Shown piece after piece: positions 35,814-46,890 of a DNA stretch of 64,000 bases; the stretch's first letter is position 1, and each line of letters opens with the position of its first letter. The notes below the pieces were generated by a model. That model was not told the DNA's origin. It was given only the letters and a program-made list of their open reading frames with translations, and ran no database searches. The stretch lies in the NCBI RefSeq assembly GCF_000711985.1, contig NZ_JONU01000008.1, forward strand, positions 558,001 to 622,000, written 5' to 3'. This DNA comes from Rheinheimera texasensis DSM 17496 (lineage in GTDB: Bacteria > Pseudomonadota > Gammaproteobacteria > Enterobacterales > Alteromonadaceae). Both the position numbers and the translations under genes were made by a program.

Positions 35814-36089
35814 ATGAGTTTTGTTGAACTAGTCGGATACATCCCGGCGATTATTTTTCCGGTGGCCACTCTGATGCAGCTGGTGCATTTACTGCGCACC
35901 AAAGAATCTGCCGGCGTGCCGGCGCTAACCTGGGCTGCTTTTGCGCTGGGCAATATCAGTTTGTACATCTATGCGGAGAAGTACTTTGAACTGCAATCAA
36001 TCTTGGGTCAGCTGGCGACCGCAGCGCTGCAGATTTATGTCGTGATGCTGATTATCAAATACCGCAAGAAACCGGAAACTACAGCATAG
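35814..36089 (+). CDS. Small three-helix membrane protein, SemiSWEET/PQ-loop-like
   Basis: A 91-residue protein with three predicted helices (about 4-27, 37-54, 60-83) and a basic tail KYRKKPETTA. The pattern IPAIIFPVATLMQLVHLLRTK then GVPALTWAAFALGN resembles one PQ-loop repeat, as in SemiSWEET sugar transporters, which work as dimers. The PQ pair itself is not conserved, so transport is only a suggestion. AGGAC precedes the ATG. It is a separate unit with its own terminator. Confidence 0.65.
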   Translation: MSFVELVGYIPAIIFPVATLMQLVHLLRTKESAGVPALTWAAFALGNISLYIYAEKYFELQSILGQLATAALQIYVVMLIIKYRKKPETTA

Positions 36090-36116
36090 TCAGGGTGCTG
36101 ACTGTACGTTGAGGGA

Positions 36117-36147
36117 CAAAAAAGCCGGAAGTGATTTCCGGCTTTTT
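36117..36147. terminator. Bidirectional terminator between the PQ-loop gene and nadB
   Basis: GCCGGAA / TTCCGGC stem (36124-36130, 36136-36142) with loop GTGAT, A-run before and T-run after; it lies between converging genes. Confidence 0.9.
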
Positions 36148-36172
36148 GCTGTTTGGCTTGCAACACAATAAC

Positions 36173-37780
36173 TCAGTCACGCCCCGGTTGCAGCACAGTT
36201 GGCTTGCTGTGCGCCGCCTGCTCCGGATAATCCAGCGTGTAGTGCAGGCCGCGGCTTTCCTTGCGTTGCATGGCACTTTTGATGATGAGTTCTGCCACCA
36301 TGGTCAGGTTACGTAGTTCCAGCAAATTATTGCTGACTCTGAAGTGGCGGTAATACTCCTGAATTTCACGCTGCAGCAGTTCTACCCGGTGTAATGCGCG
36401 TTCCAGCCGTTTGGTGGTGCGAACTATGCCAACAAAATCCCACATAAACATTCTGAGCTCGTGCCAGTTGTGGGTGATCACCACTTCTTCATCCGAATTA
36501 CTGACCCGGCTCTCGTCCCAATCTGGTAGCTCCGGGGTTGGTTTGGATGTCGGCCACTGTTGCAGAATATGCCGTGCCGCACTTTGGGCGAACACCACAC
36601 ATTCCAATAACGAGTTACTTGCCATTCGGTTGGCGCCATGTAAACCGGTATATGCGACTTCACCAATCGCATAGAGATTGGAGATGTCAGTCTGACCATT
36701 GAGGTTGGTCATGACGCCGCCGCAGGTGTAATGCGCAGCGGGCACCACCGGAATAGGCTGTTTAGTGATGTCGATACCAACACTTAAGCATTTGGCATAA
36801 ATAGTCGGGAAATGCTCGAGGATAAAATCTTTCGGCTGATGACTGATGTCGAGATAGACACAGGCGACGCCTAAACGCTTCATTTCAAAGTCGATAGCGC
36901 GCGCGACAATATCACGCGGCGCCAGTTCGGCTCTTTCGTCAAAATCCGGCATAAAACGGGTGCCATCAGGGCGTTTCAGATAAGCGCCTTCACCACGCAT
37001 TGCTTCAGTGATCAGATAGTTCTGCGCATCGGGATGATATAGGCTGGTCGGGTGGAACTGATTAAATTCCATATTGGCGACGCGACAGCCAGCGCGCCAC
37101 GCCATCGCAATGCCGTCGCCAGACGCTACATCCGGATTGGAGGTATACAGATATACTTTGCTGGCACCGCCGGTCGCCAGCGCAACAAAGCGGGCGGCGA
37201 TGACTTCAACCTGCTCGTTGTCCCGGTTCCAGACATAAGCGCCGTGACATTGATTACCGTCGATGCCCAGTTTCTGGTCGGTGATAAGGTCGATGGCGTT
37301 GTAGTTTTCCAGCAGACGGATATTTGGGTGGCGACGCACCTGATCTACCAGGGTGATTTGCACGGCGCGACCAGTAGCGTCTGCTGCATGCAAAATACGG
37401 CGGTGGCTGTGGCCGCCTTCACGGGTCAGGTGGTATTTCAACACACCGTCGTCATCGCGATACTGATCAAAAGGCACGCCTTGCGCAATCAGCCATTCCA
37501 TCGCAGTTTTGGCGTTTTCGGCGGTAAATTGCACGGCGGCATCTTCGCAAAGGCCTGCACCGGCGATCAGTGTATCGTTGACATGGGATGCGATGCTGTC
37601 GTTTTCATCAAACACTGCCGCGATACCGCCTTGTGCATACAAAGTCGAGCCTTCGCGCAGCGGGCCTTTACTCAACACTATCACGTTCAGATCCTGTGCA
37701 AGCTGCAGCGCCAGACTTAATCCTGCTGCGCCACTGCCGACAATTAAAACGTCACAGCGATGTTCTTTTTGATGATGCAT
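36173..37780 (-). CDS. nadB: L-aspartate oxidase
   Basis: FAD enzyme that oxidises aspartate to iminoaspartate, the first step of NAD synthesis. The 535-residue protein has the dinucleotide site [16 protein letters not shown], the flavin region [15 protein letters not shown], and the catalytic-site segment [17 protein letters not shown] at 37780 is chosen over the GTG at 37789, which would add three residues. Divergence from rpoE is the same as in E. coli. Sequence is complete. Confidence 0.96.
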   Translation of the reverse strand: MHHQKEHRCDVLIVGSGAAGLSLALQLAQDLNVIVLSKGPLREGSTLYAQGGIAAVFDENDSIASHVNDTLIAGAGLCEDAAVQFTAENAKTAMEWLIAQGVPFDQYRDDDGVLKYHLTREGGHSHRRILHAADATGRAVQITLVDQVRRHPNIRLLENYNAIDLITDQKLGIDGNQCHGAYVWNRDNEQVEVIAARFVALATGGASKVYLYTSNPDVASGDGIAMAWRAGCRVANMEFNQFHPTSLYHPDAQNYLITEAMRGEGAYLKRPDGTRFMPDFDERAELAPRDIVARAIDFEMKRLGVACVYLDISHQPKDFILEHFPTIYAKCLSVGIDITKQPIPVVPAAHYTCGGVMTNLNGQTDISNLYAIGEVAYTGLHGANRMASNSLLECVVFAQSAARHILQQWPTSKPTPELPDWDESRVSNSDEEVVITHNWHELRMFMWDFVGIVRTTKRLERALHRVELLQREIQEYYRHFRVSNNLLELRNLTMVAELIIKSAMQRKESRGLHYTLDYPEQAAHSKPTVLQPGRD

Positions 37781-37943
37781 GCGATACACTTACCCGACAA
37801 AAAACAGGATCTTAACCAGATCTACCGGGTTGTCGTACCGTTCGCACGGCTCGCAACCTGCAAATGATCTGAATGAAAAACGCCTTTTTATGCCGAAAAA
37901 CAGCATGGCGATCATTTTATTGTAACTTTTTTATCGGTGAAAC

Positions 37944-37971
37944 CGAACTTTTTCCGCAGCCCTTCATCTGA
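37944..37971 (+). promoter_or_regulatory. Sigma-E-type promoter upstream of rpoE
   Basis: CGAACTT (37944-37950) and TCTGA (37967-37971) are 16 bases apart, matching the sigma-E consensus GGAACTT and TCTGA. It stands 67 bases before the rpoE ATG, so the gene is probably self-activated. Confidence 0.75.
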
Positions 37972-38037
37972 GTGAATACGCTTGAGAAGAGCCAGTGACA
38001 AATTTAAGCAGTATTGAGACAGGGGAACGGCTCCCAG

Positions 38038-38613
38038 ATGAGCGAGCAAGAATTGGATTGGCAGATTGTCCAACGGGTACAACAAGGGGATAAAGCTGCT
38101 TTTAACCTGCTGGTCAGAAAATATCAGCACAGGTTAGCGAACTTAATCTCAAGGTATGTCTCTAACCACGGCGATGTTGCAGATGTAGCGCAAGAAGCCT
38201 TCATCAAAGCTTACCGGGCTTTGCCTGGTTTTCGTGGTGACAGTGCTTTTTATACCTGGTTGTACCGGATAGCTGTAAACAGTGCGAAGAATTACCTGGT
38301 TGCCAACGGTCGCAAGCCACCGTCAACCGATGTGGATGCTGAGGAAGCAGATTCTTATGAAGGCAGCGATGCACTGAAAGTGCAGGACTCGCCGGAAAAG
38401 TTGCTGTTAACCGAAGAGATCCGCCAGGTCGTATTTGAAACGATAGAAAAATTACCGGAAGAATTGCGTACCGCTATCACGTTGCGCGAATTGGACGGTC
38501 TGAGTTATGAAGAAATTGCTGAAGTGATGGGGTGCCCAATCGGTACCGTCCGCAGCCGGATCTTCAGAGCCCGGGAAGCGATAGACACCCAGTTGAAGCC
38601 ACTTGTTGGCTGA
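38038..38613 (+). CDS. rpoE: RNA polymerase sigma-E factor
   Basis: The extracytoplasmic-function sigma factor for the envelope stress response. Length 191 residues, as in E. coli. Region 2 contains DVADVAQEAFIKAYRALPGFRG and FYTWLYRIAVNSAKN; region 4 is LDGLSYEEIAEVMGCPIGTVRSRI. The ATG at 38038 gives the familiar MSEQELDWQIV start; eight extra residues from 38014 are not needed. It leads rpoE-rseA-rseB-rseC and carries its own sigma-E promoter. Confidence 0.97.
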   Translation: MSEQELDWQIVQRVQQGDKAAFNLLVRKYQHRLANLISRYVSNHGDVADVAQEAFIKAYRALPGFRGDSAFYTWLYRIAVNSAKNYLVANGRKPPSTDVDAEEADSYEGSDALKVQDSPEKLLLTEEIRQVVFETIEKLPEELRTAITLRELDGLSYEEIAEVMGCPIGTVRSRIFRAREAIDTQLKPLVG

Positions 38614-38638
38614 TTTATCAACGAAGACAGGAATTAGT

Positions 38639-39280
38639 ATGTCGTCTGAACATCAAGAATGGCTCTCCACGGCCAGTGATAATCAAAGCGTCAGTGCAGA
38701 GCAGCTCGATTCGTTATTGTCTGATCCACAGTTACAGGCCAGTTGGTTACGTTATCAGCTGGCGGGTTCAGTGATCCGGCAGGAACTGGCGCCGCAGCTT
38801 GACATCGATTTTGCTGACCGTTTCGCTGCCGTGCTGGAACAGGAAGATAGCCATCAGTTAGTGGCTGAACCAGTGCCGGTGTTACAGCAGGTTACTGCAA
38901 GTCCTGTCAGCAGCAATCAACCAGCTGCGAATCAGGGCTGGTGGAAAATGCTGATGCAAGGTGCAATTGCTGCAGGCGTCGCCATAGTTGCTGTCGTTGG
39001 CGTGCAACAGACCCAGCAAAAGCCGGATGATGCGCTGACCGCGCCGCTGCCAGTGCTGCAGACCAGCCCAATTGGTGGTGTCGCAGCGCCAGTGAGTCTG
39101 AGCCAGACTTCTGTCGAATCCCGCTTTACCCCGCAGCAGCAGCAACAGCAGCTGGAACAACAACGCCGGCTGCAGGAACTGATGCAGGCGCGTCAGCAAC
39201 AAATCCGTCTGATGGAACAGGCTGCAGCTCAGCAAGCGAAAAAAGACACGACGGATGAGGGTAAAGGTCAACAGCAGTGA
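38639..39280 (+). CDS. rseA: Anti-sigma-E factor RseA
   Basis: Inner-membrane protein that holds RpoE until cleaved by DegS and RseP. The 213-residue product has an N-terminal sigma-binding domain (residues 1-90, with WLRYQLAGSVIRQEL), one membrane helix near 101-122 (MQGAIAAGVAIVAVVGV) and a Gln-rich periplasmic part with QQQQQQLEQQRRLQEL. The final residues (GKGQQQ) are also Gln-rich. ATG at 38639 with AGGA upstream. It overlaps rseB by four bases. Confidence 0.9.
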   Translation: MSSEHQEWLSTASDNQSVSAEQLDSLLSDPQLQASWLRYQLAGSVIRQELAPQLDIDFADRFAAVLEQEDSHQLVAEPVPVLQQVTASPVSSNQPAANQGWWKMLMQGAIAAGVAIVAVVGVQQTQQKPDDALTAPLPVLQTSPIGGVAAPVSLSQTSVESRFTPQQQQQQLEQQRRLQELMQARQQQIRLMEQAAAQQAKKDTTDEGKGQQQ

Positions 39281-40239
39281 GCCTGACCTCATTCCGTTTC
39301 AGTGCCAGCTGGTTCTGCAGTCTGGCACTTGTCCTCTGCAGTCTTTCGGCGCTGGCCGACGACTGGCAGCAGTTTGAACGCACTCAGCAAGCAGTGCGAA
39401 AATTCAATTTTGACGTGTCTTTTGTACAGGTCAGACCCAATCAACTGATAACCTATCGTTGGTTACACGGCATTCACGAGCAATCTGGTTCTTTGTCAGT
39501 TCCGCTCGAGCTGGAGCGCTTGTTATTGCAGGATGGTGTCGGGACTGATACTTTCCGCCGTGGTGATAAGGTTTATTACGCCGCGCCGGATGCGCCGGTG
39601 ATAGTCACTCAAAACGATTCAATTAAAGAACTTCCCGCCATTTTGTTCGAGCCGCTGCCGGTGATTCAGCAGCTGTATGACATAGTGCCGGGCAGCAGTG
39701 TGCCTTTGTCAGGCCGTACCGCCCAGCTGCTGCGTCTGAGCGCTCGTGACGCCAGTCGCTACAGTTATTGGTTATGGCAGGACGCCGAGACCGGTTTTCC
39801 GCTGCGTGTCGATACTGTAGATGAGCAAAATGTCGTGCTGGACCGCTGGATGGTGGTGCATCTGCAGTTAAAACCGGGCTTGCCGGCTGAACTGCAAAGT
39901 CTGATTAGCGCGCAATTACCAGAGCAGCCCCATGCGCTGGCAAATAGTCAGGCGCCGCAAGATCAATTTAATCTGAGTTGGATCCCGCCGGGCTACCAGC
40001 TGCTGCCGCAGCAGGCTCCGGTGAGCACGCGCAGTGTCCCGGTGTTGGCAAACTGGTTACTGAGCGATGGTTTGCATCAAATCTCGGTGTTTGTGCAGCC
40101 GACCGCACGTTTGCCGGAACAACAGCTCAGAGATGGCGCCACGACAATTCTGGTGACGACCCGGCAGAATCTGGACGTGACCGTCATTGGGCCTTTGCGC
40201 CCAGAACTGGCGGCTAAACTGGCTGCTGCGGTGGAATAA
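39277..40239 (+). CDS. rseB: Sigma-E regulatory protein RseB
   Basis: Periplasmic protein that protects RseA from DegS and senses lipoproteins and LPS. The 320-residue precursor has a signal peptide ending LSALA-DDW, an N-terminal LolA/LolB-like domain (FVQVRPNQLITYRWLHG) and a C-terminal domain with the closing segment NLDVTVIGPLRPELAAKLA. The GTG start overlaps the rseA stop (GTGA), implying coupled translation. Confidence 0.93.
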   Translation: MSLTSFRFSASWFCSLALVLCSLSALADDWQQFERTQQAVRKFNFDVSFVQVRPNQLITYRWLHGIHEQSGSLSVPLELERLLLQDGVGTDTFRRGDKVYYAAPDAPVIVTQNDSIKELPAILFEPLPVIQQLYDIVPGSSVPLSGRTAQLLRLSARDASRYSYWLWQDAETGFPLRVDTVDEQNVVLDRWMVVHLQLKPGLPAELQSLISAQLPEQPHALANSQAPQDQFNLSWIPPGYQLLPQQAPVSTRSVPVLANWLLSDGLHQISVFVQPTARLPEQQLRDGATTILVTTRQNLDVTVIGPLRPELAAKLAAAVE

Positions 40240-40341
40240 TCTGCCTGTATCCAATGCGGCAGCTCCTCAGGCGGACTGCTGAATTGAGTTCAGCCAGCGG
40301 CTCCGGTAAAATTGTGCTCTGCCTCAGCCTGAGATCTTTCC

Positions 40342-40875
40342 ATGATCACTCCTTCTGAAGATAAGTCCTGCCATAGCCCGGAGCAGCCAGATAAAGCGCC
40401 TCTACAGACCTTACTGGTTACAGCAACAGTGCTGCGGCAGGATGGCGATGGCGTTTGGCTCAGTACGCCGCTTTCCACCAGCTGCAGCGGCTGCAATCAA
40501 CAAGATAGCTGTAGCAGCGGCCTGGTCGCCAAAGCGTTACCGGTGCGTCAGCAACAGTTGTTTCTGGCAGGTGCAGCGACATTATTACCAGGGCAACAGG
40601 TAGAAATCAGTGTGTCGCCTGGTGCTATTCTTGGCTCAGCGTTACTGGTTTATTTATTACCGCTGGCCGTCTTTATCGCCACGCTGTTACTCGGACAGTT
40701 GCTGCAATGGCACGAATTAGCTGCGCTTGCTGGTGCTATCATCGCTACTGCAGCGGTGTTTCGCAGCGTACAGCGAATCGAACTGGGGCGGGCTGGTCAG
40801 TTACAAATTCAGTTAGTACGAGTGTTGCCAGACCTTGCTGTGACGCAGGTCTCTGCAGCTGGTCGCTCTGCTTGA
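40342..40875 (+). CDS. rseC: RseC family inner-membrane protein
   Basis: A 177-residue protein linked to sigma-E control and to the reduction of SoxR. The cytoplasmic N-terminal part has a cysteine cluster CSGCNQQDSC, which may hold an Fe-S cluster; two membrane helices follow (about 95-114 and 121-137). It is the fourth gene of the rpoE operon, with a 102-base gap after rseB. The Cys cluster and membrane pair are typical of RseC. Confidence 0.87.
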   Translation: MITPSEDKSCHSPEQPDKAPLQTLLVTATVLRQDGDGVWLSTPLSTSCSGCNQQDSCSSGLVAKALPVRQQQLFLAGAATLLPGQQVEISVSPGAILGSALLVYLLPLAVFIATLLLGQLLQWHELAALAGAIIATAAVFRSVQRIELGRAGQLQIQLVRVLPDLAVTQVSAAGRSA

Positions 40876-41002
40876 AGAACACAGTGCAAGCAGCAGGGAA
40901 TTAGAGTACAATTCGCGGCAATTTTAATCTGCCGCAAGGCGCAGCGGCATTGCCGCCTGCGAATCCACTTGCAGCTTCATAGCTCAGTTTTGATTGGAAA
41001 AA

Positions 41003-42802
41003 ATGTCTAAAATATCCCATATCCGTAACTTCTCGGTTATCGCCCACATTGACCACGGTAAATCTACTTTATCGGATCGTCTGATCCAGTTCTGCGGCGG
41101 TCTGTCTGACCGGGAAATGCAGGAACAAGTACTGGATTCGATGGATCTGGAACGTGAACGTGGTATTACCATTAAAGCGCAGAGCGTCACGCTGAATTAC
41201 AAAGCCAAAGACGGCGAAACCTACCAGCTGAATTTTATCGACACACCGGGCCACGTTGACTTCACTTATGAAGTTTCCCGCTCGCTGGCTGCCTGTGAAG
41301 GGGCGCTGCTGGTGGTTGACGCCGGTCAAGGGGTAGAAGCGCAGACAGTTGCCAACTGTTACACCGCGCTGGAAATGAACCTCGAAGTATTACCGGTTCT
41401 GAACAAAATCGACTTACCGCAGGCTGAGCCTGACCGTGTTGCCGAAGAAATCGAAGACATTATCGGCATTGAAGCCATTGGCGCTGTGCAATGTTCCGCT
41501 AAAACCGGTGTCGGTATTGAAGATGTGCTGGAAACTATCGTTAAAGGCATTCCATGTCCGGAAGGTGATGTTGACGCTCCAACTCAGGCTTTGATCATCG
41601 ACTCCTGGTTCGACCCTTACCAGGGCGTGGTCTCGCTGGTTCGTGTGAAACACGGCAAAATCCAGGCGAAAGACAAAATCAAAATCATGTCCAGCGGTGC
41701 CGTGTATGAAGTCGATAAAGTCGGTATCTTCACGCCCAAAGCCACCAACACCGGCATTCTGAGCACTGGCGAAGTAGGTTTTGTCATCGCCGGTATCAAA
41801 GAAATCAAAGGCGCGCCGGTCGGCGATACGCTGACATTAGCGAAAAACTCGGCGGCTGAGCCGTTACCGGGCTTTAAACGCATCAAACCTCAGGTTTATG
41901 CCGGTGTATTCCCGGTGTCTTCGGATGACTATGAAGATTTCCGTGACGCTTTAGAAAAACTGAGTTTAAACGATTCGTCGTTGTTTTATGAGCCAGAAAG
42001 CTCCAGCGCACTAGGTTTTGGTTTCCGTATTGGTTTCCTTGGCATGTTACACATGGAAATCATTCAGGAACGGCTGGAACGTGAGTACGATCTGGATCTC
42101 ATCACCACAGCACCAACAGTAGTCTATGAAGTGCTAACCAAAGCCGGTGAAGTGGTGATGGTCGACAACCCAAGCGACCTGCCGCCGGTGGGTAATATTG
42201 ACGAAATCCGTGAACCTATCGTTGAAGCCCATATTCTGGTGCCGCAGGAATACTTAGGTAACGTTATTAACCTTTGTATCGAAAAACGCGGTGTGCAGAT
42301 TAATATGAGTTACCACGGTCGTCAGGTTGCCGTCGTGTATGAGCTGCCAATGGCTGAAGTCGTGATGGACTTCTTTGACCGGCTGAAGTCAACCAGCCGT
42401 GGTTATGCGTCGCTGGATTATTCGTTCAAACGCTTCCAGGTGTCTGATATGTCGCGCGTAGACATTCTGATCAACGGTGAGCGTGTCGACGCGCTGGCCA
42501 TTATCAGCCACCGCGACTTTGCCCAAAGCCGTGGCCGCGAACTGGCGGAAAAGTTAAAAGAACTGATCCCGCGTCAGATGTTTGATATCGCTATCCAGGC
42601 GGCGATTGGCGCGCATGTGATTGCACGTACTACGGTCAAACAATTACGCAAAAACGTATTGGCCAAGTGTTACGGCGGTGACGTCAGCCGGAAGAAAAAG
42701 CTGTTGCAGAAACAGAAAGAAGGTAAAAAGCGGATGAAACAGGTCGGTAACGTGGAAGTGCCACAAGAGGCATTTCTGGCCATCCTGAAAGTCGGTAAAT
42801 AA
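41003..42802 (+). CDS. lepA: Elongation factor 4 (LepA)
   Basis: A ribosome-bound GTPase that back-translocates or helps 30S assembly. The 599-residue length equals that of E. coli. G1 is [10 protein letters not shown]2 the GITIKAQ effector segment, G3 DTPGHVDF, G4 NKID, and the C-terminal LepA domain ends [20 protein letters not shown]. The ATG at 41003 gives the family start; a TTG at 40994 is also open. It is followed by lepB after a terminator. A TACAAT box about 90 bases upstream may be its promoter. Confidence 0.97.
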   Translation: MSKISHIRNFSVIAHIDHGKSTLSDRLIQFCGGLSDREMQEQVLDSMDLERERGITIKAQSVTLNYKAKDGETYQLNFIDTPGHVDFTYEVSRSLAACEGALLVVDAGQGVEAQTVANCYTALEMNLEVLPVLNKIDLPQAEPDRVAEEIEDIIGIEAIGAVQCSAKTGVGIEDVLETIVKGIPCPEGDVDAPTQALIIDSWFDPYQGVVSLVRVKHGKIQAKDKIKIMSSGAVYEVDKVGIFTPKATNTGILSTGEVGFVIAGIKEIKGAPVGDTLTLAKNSAAEPLPGFKRIKPQVYAGVFPVSSDDYEDFRDALEKLSLNDSSLFYEPESSSALGFGFRIGFLGMLHMEIIQERLEREYDLDLITTAPTVVYEVLTKAGEVVMVDNPSDLPPVGNIDEIREPIVEAHILVPQEYLGNVINLCIEKRGVQINMSYHGRQVAVVYELPMAEVVMDFFDRLKSTSRGYASLDYSFKRFQVSDMSRVDILINGERVDALAIISHRDFAQSRGRELAEKLKELIPRQMFDIAIQAAIGAHVIARTTVKQLRKNVLAKCYGGDVSRKKKLLQKQKEGKKRMKQVGNVEVPQEAFLAILKVGK

Positions 42803-42820
42803 ACCCGCTGTCTTGTCACA

Positions 42821-42856
42821 CAAAGCACCGCTATGTTGGCCGGTGCTTTGTTTTTT
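42821..42856 (+). terminator. Terminator after lepA
   Basis: CAAAGCACCG / CGGTGCTTTG, a perfect ten-pair stem with a ten-base loop (42831-42840) followed by TTTTTTCT. lepB therefore probably has its own promoter in the next 110 bases, where TATAAT occurs near 42887. Confidence 0.9.
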
Positions 42857-42966
42857 CTGCAGAACGGACTTACAGCTGGTAACAATATAATCCGGCAGGG
42901 CGCTCGCCAGCGGCCTGCAATTTTCAGTAAGCTCAGATCGTTATCTGAACGAGGAACGAGAATCTC

Positions 42967-43830
42967 ATGGCTGGATATTTTGCAATTCTGTTAGTCGTCC
43001 TGACGCTGGTGTCAGGTCTGATTTGGCTTATCGATACTTTAGTGTTTAAACCAAAACGCGAAAAAGACGCGCCTTTGCCTTATGTCACTGAAACGGCACG
43101 GGATATTTTCCCGCTGATCGCCATCATCACTATTTTCCGCTCGTTCATTTATGAGCCGTTCCAGATCCCGTCTGGTTCGATGATGCCGACCTTACTGGTG
43201 GGTGATTTTATTCTGGTGGAAAAGTTTTCTTATGATGTGAAAGACCCGGTCTGGAGAAGCACTTTAGTTGAAACCGGCAAACCTGAGCATGGCGATATCG
43301 CGGTGTTTAAATATCCGGAAGATCCGACGTCAGATTTTATCAAACGGGTGATTGGTCTGCCGGGTGATAAAATTATATACAAAAACAAGCAGTTATTTAT
43401 TCAGCGCGCTTGTGACAAGGCCAGCAATCAGCCGTGCCCGACAGTAGAACCGCTGCGGCAGGAATTTAAAAACGAAGGCGAGTTTTTCTTAGGGCCATAT
43501 CCGCTGAAACGCTTCACGGAGCAAAACCTGACTAAATCTTATGACATCCTGCAAAATGCCATGTTGCCGGAACCGATCCATAATTATTACCGTCAGCCGG
43601 GTGTGGCCACCAACGAATTTGTCGTACCTGAAGGCCATTATTTTGTCATGGGTGACAACCGTGACAATAGCCGCGACAGCCGTTACTGGGGCTTTGTCCC
43701 AGAGCAGAATCTGGTCGGTAAAGCGGTCTTTATCTGGATGAGTTTTGAATTCAGCGAAGATCCAAATCACTGGTTACCCAGCTGGGTTCCGGTTGGCGTG
43801 CGCTTTGAACGCCTTGGCACTATTGAATAA
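42967..43830 (+). CDS. lepB: Signal peptidase I
   Basis: Membrane Ser/Lys protease that removes signal peptides from exported proteins. The 287-residue protein has an N-terminal helix at residues 3-24, a second membrane segment near 48-62, and the active site S71 in [10 protein letters not shown] with the general base K126 in [12 protein letters not shown]. The C-terminal [18 protein letters not shown] is box E. It is shorter than E. coli LepB (324), mostly in the cytoplasmic loop. rnc starts nine bases after the stop. Confidence 0.97.
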   Translation: MAGYFAILLVVLTLVSGLIWLIDTLVFKPKREKDAPLPYVTETARDIFPLIAIITIFRSFIYEPFQIPSGSMMPTLLVGDFILVEKFSYDVKDPVWRSTLVETGKPEHGDIAVFKYPEDPTSDFIKRVIGLPGDKIIYKNKQLFIQRACDKASNQPCPTVEPLRQEFKNEGEFFLGPYPLKRFTEQNLTKSYDILQNAMLPEPIHNYYRQPGVATNEFVVPEGHYFVMGDNRDNSRDSRYWGFVPEQNLVGKAVFIWMSFEFSEDPNHWLPSWVPVGVRFERLGTIE

Positions 43831-43838
43831 GGTCGGGA

Positions 43839-44510
43839 ATGTTACCTCCTTTAAGTAAACTTGAGAAAAAGCTCGGTTATCAGTTCCACAACAGCGCCTT
43901 GCTTGAGCAGGCGCTGACACACCGCAGTTGTAAAGGCCAGCATAACGAACGGCTGGAGTTCCTCGGCGATGCCATCCTTGGATTGGTTATCGCCGAAGCG
44001 CTGTACCAGAATTTTCCGAAAACCCGCGAAGGCGATTTGACGCGGATGCGCGCATCTTTGGTCAAAGGCGTGACTTTAGCCGAAATCGCCCGCGAGCTGG
44101 ACATTGCCCAACATCTGCGTTTAGGCCCCGGCGAATTAAAAAGCGGCGGTTCACGCCGTGAATCCATTCAGGCTGATGCCGTCGAAGCGGTGCTTGGCGC
44201 GATTTATCTGGATTCTGGCGCTGAGGCTTGCAAAGAGCGTATTCTGCAATGGTTCGGCAGCAGGCTGCACAGTATCGAACCTGGTGTACAAAAAGACTCA
44301 AAAACCTTGTTGCAGGAATATCTGCAAGGCCGGCGTCTGGCGCTGCCACAGTATGAAGTGGTCGCCGTAGAAGGCGAAGCTCATGACCAGACCTTTACCG
44401 TGCGCTGTACGGTTGCCGGGCGTCAGGCGGTGCAGGCCAGTGGCAGTTCAAGACGCAAAGCTGAGCAGGATTGTGCTCAGGCCATCCTGGAGCAATTAAA
44501 ACATGAATGA
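43839..44510 (+). CDS. rnc: Ribonuclease III
   Basis: Double-strand-specific endoribonuclease that processes rRNA and mRNA. The 223-residue protein has the catalytic signature [20 protein letters not shown] and the second acidic cluster around [15 protein letters not shown], then a C-terminal dsRNA-binding domain. In E. coli it lies in an operon with era and recO; here it follows lepB and overlaps era by eight bases. Confidence 0.97.
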   Translation: MLPPLSKLEKKLGYQFHNSALLEQALTHRSCKGQHNERLEFLGDAILGLVIAEALYQNFPKTREGDLTRMRASLVKGVTLAEIARELDIAQHLRLGPGELKSGGSRRESIQADAVEAVLGAIYLDSGAEACKERILQWFGSRLHSIEPGVQKDSKTLLQEYLQGRRLALPQYEVVAVEGEAHDQTFTVRCTVAGRQAVQASGSSRRKAEQDCAQAILEQLKHE

Positions 44511-45420
44511 TCTGTTACAAGAAACCGCCGGTGAAACCTTTGCTGGTCTGGTTGCTATCGTCGGCCGGCCAAACGTCGGTAAGTCGACCTTGCTGAATCA
44601 GCTGATTGGCCAGAAAGTCAGTATCACCTCAAAAAAACCACAGACCACGCGCCACCGTATTGTCGGTATCGATACTGTCGGTAACTATCAGACCGTGTAT
44701 GTCGACACGCCGGGCCTGCACAGCGAAGAAAAACGCGCCATTAACCGGCTGATGAATAAAGCCGCCGCCACTTCGATTTTAGATGTCGAGCTGGTGATTT
44801 TTGTGGTTGAAGGCACACGCTGGACCGATGACGACCAGATGGTGTTAAACCGCTTAATAGTGGCAAAAAAGCCGGTGATCCTGGCCGTCAATAAAGTCGA
44901 TTTGTATAAAGACAAAGAAGAGCTGTTGCCGCATCTGCAGTGGCTTGGCAGTCAGTTACAGTTTCTGGAAATTGTGCCTTTGTCAGCAGAAAAAGGCACC
45001 AACGTCAGCAAACTGCGGGAAATCGTGCATAGCCAGTTACCGCCGTGCGAGTTTTTCTTCCCGGAAGATTACATTACCGACCGTTCGCAGCGGTTTATGG
45101 CCTCCGAAATCGTACGCGAAAAGCTGATGCGCTTTCTCGGCGACGAATTACCGTATTCGGTCACGGTCGAAATCGAACGATTTAAGTGGGAAGAAAAGCA
45201 TTATCACATCGCCGCATTGATCCTGGTCGAACGCGATACGCAAAAACGCATGGTGATTGGTAAAGCCGGTGAGCGCATTAAGACTATTGCCTCTGAAGCG
45301 CGTAAAGACATGGAAGATTTATTCGAACAGCCAGTGTTTTTGCAGATGTGGGTCAAAGTGAAATCCGGCTGGGCTGATGACGAGCGCGCCCTGCGTAGTC
45401 TGGGTTACGGCGAAGATTAA
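44503..45420 (+). CDS. era: GTPase Era
   Basis: An essential GTPase for 16S rRNA maturation and 30S assembly. The 305-residue protein has G1 [15 protein letters not shown]3 DTPGLH, G4 NKVD and a C-terminal KH domain with [15 protein letters not shown]. It overlaps rnc by eight bases and recO by one (TAATG), so the three are translated together. Confidence 0.97.
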   Translation: MNDLLQETAGETFAGLVAIVGRPNVGKSTLLNQLIGQKVSITSKKPQTTRHRIVGIDTVGNYQTVYVDTPGLHSEEKRAINRLMNKAAATSILDVELVIFVVEGTRWTDDDQMVLNRLIVAKKPVILAVNKVDLYKDKEELLPHLQWLGSQLQFLEIVPLSAEKGTNVSKLREIVHSQLPPCEFFFPEDYITDRSQRFMASEIVREKLMRFLGDELPYSVTVEIERFKWEEKHYHIAALILVERDTQKRMVIGKAGERIKTIASEARKDMEDLFEQPVFLQMWVKVKSGWADDERALRSLGYGED

Positions 45421-46124
45421 TGAGTGGACACGCCGTTTCAGCCTATTTGCTGCACAGCGTGGCCTTTCAGGACCAAAAGTTGCTGCTGGATCTGTTGATC
45501 CCGGGGCAGGGCCGGGTCAGGGCAGTGGCCCGCCGGCCAGCGAAAAAACACAGCGGCCGAAGTCAGTGGCCGCTGTTTTGTTTGTGTTGGGTGGAGCTGA
45601 GCGGCCACAGTGAGCTCAAAACAGTGCGGCGTATCGAAGAGCAGCAGGCCGCTTTGCCGTTGCAAAAAGAGTGGCTGTTCAGTGCGCTTTATCTGAACGA
45701 ACTGATTTGCCGGTTGTTTCCGGCACAGGTGCTCGCTGAGACGTTATTTGAGATTTATCAGCAGGCCGTGCAAAGCCTGTGGGCGTTGCAGCTGGCAGCT
45801 GACAGTGAACAAGCGCGGGCAGAGCTCGAGCAAGTGCTGCGACAGACCGAGCTGCTGTTATTGCAGGAGCTGGGTGTGCCGGTGGATTGCAGTGTTGATG
45901 CACAAGGCGAGCTGTTACACCGTGACTGTTATTATCAATGGCAACACGAATATGGTTTTGTCGCCGCGCCACAAGGCTTTTTCGGCGCCGATTTGCTTGC
46001 TATCAGCCAGGGCGACTGGTACAGCAGCAGTTTACGCTGCGCCAAACAATTAAACCGGCAGTTGCTGCGGCCATTATTGGGCCCGGCACCACTGCATAGC
46101 CGCAGTCTGTTCCGGCAAGACTGA
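45420..46124 (+). CDS. recO: DNA repair protein RecO
   Basis: Works with RecF and RecR to load RecA on single-stranded DNA. A 234-residue protein with an N-terminal OB fold ([19 protein letters not shown]) and a helical C-terminal region with [13 protein letters not shown]. Zinc-finger cysteines seen in other bacteria are absent, as usual for this clade. It shares one base with era. The family is divergent, but position fixes the call. Confidence 0.92.
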   Translation: MSGHAVSAYLLHSVAFQDQKLLLDLLIPGQGRVRAVARRPAKKHSGRSQWPLFCLCWVELSGHSELKTVRRIEEQQAALPLQKEWLFSALYLNELICRLFPAQVLAETLFEIYQQAVQSLWALQLAADSEQARAELEQVLRQTELLLLQELGVPVDCSVDAQGELLHRDCYYQWQHEYGFVAAPQGFFGADLLAISQGDWYSSSLRCAKQLNRQLLRPLLGPAPLHSRSLFRQD

Positions 46125-46158
46125 GTTTTTTCACGCTTTGGCGTGTCACGGAGAATTC

Positions 46159-46890
46159 ATGCAACCGATTTATTTAGGCGTTAACATCGACCACGTGGCC
46201 ACAGTGCGTCAGGCGCGTGGCAGTCAATATCCGGAGCCTGTGCATGCCGCTTTGTTGGCCGAACAATATGGCGCCGATGGTATCACTGTGCATTTACGTG
46301 AAGACCGCCGTCACATTCAGGACCGCGACGTGTTTTTACTGCGCCAGACAATTCAGACCCGGCTGAATTTTGAAATGGGCCTGACTGATGAAATGCTGCG
46401 CATCGCGCTGGAGCTGAAGCCACATTTTTGTTGTCTGGTGCCGGAAAAACGCCAGGAACTGACCACAGAAGGCGGGCTGGAAATTGCCGGCCAGTTCGAC
46501 CGTATTAAAACAGCGGTGGATGAACTGAGCAGTAACAACATTCTGGTGTCATTGTTTATCGACGCTGACCACAAGCAGATTGAAGCAGCTGCCCGTAGCG
46601 GCGCGCCTTATATCGAAATCCACACCGGCGCTTATGCCGATGCCACTTGCCCGAAACAGCAAAAAGCCGAATTAGAGCGTATTCGTAGTGCCGCTGAATA
46701 TGCCGCGTCACTGGGATTAATCGTTAACGCCGGTCATGGCCTGCATGTACACAATGTGCAGCCGATTGCGGCCATTCCACAAATGCATGAACTGAATATC
46801 GGCCACGCCATTATTGCCCAGGCGATTTTTACCGGCCTGGGTCCTGCGGTCGCAGAAATGAAACGTCTGATGGTCGAGGCGCGTCGCTAA
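46159..46890 (+). CDS. pdxJ: Pyridoxine 5'-phosphate synthase
   Basis: Condenses 1-deoxy-D-xylulose 5-phosphate with 3-amino-1-hydroxyacetone phosphate to give PNP, the last ring-forming step of vitamin B6 synthesis. Length 243 residues. Signature segments: [41 protein letters not shown], and [14 protein letters not shown] at 46159 has GGAG five bases upstream; a longer frame adds seven poor residues. It shares one base with acpS. Confidence 0.97.
   Translation: MQPIYLGVNIDHVATVRQARGSQYPEPVHAALLAEQYGADGITVHLREDRRHIQDRDVFLLRQTIQTRLNFEMGLTDEMLRIALELKPHFCCLVPEKRQELTTEGGLEIAGQFDRIKTAVDELSSNNILVSLFIDADHKQIEAAARSGAPYIEIHTGAYADATCPKQQKAELERIRSAAEYAASLGLIVNAGHGLHVHNVQPIAAIPQMHELNIGHAIIAQAIFTGLGPAVAEMKRLMVEARR

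Noticed and set aside
37052-37720. 222-residue open frame on the plus strand
   Set aside because: Antisense to nadB, which has full family signatures; no ribosome site or recognisable domain.
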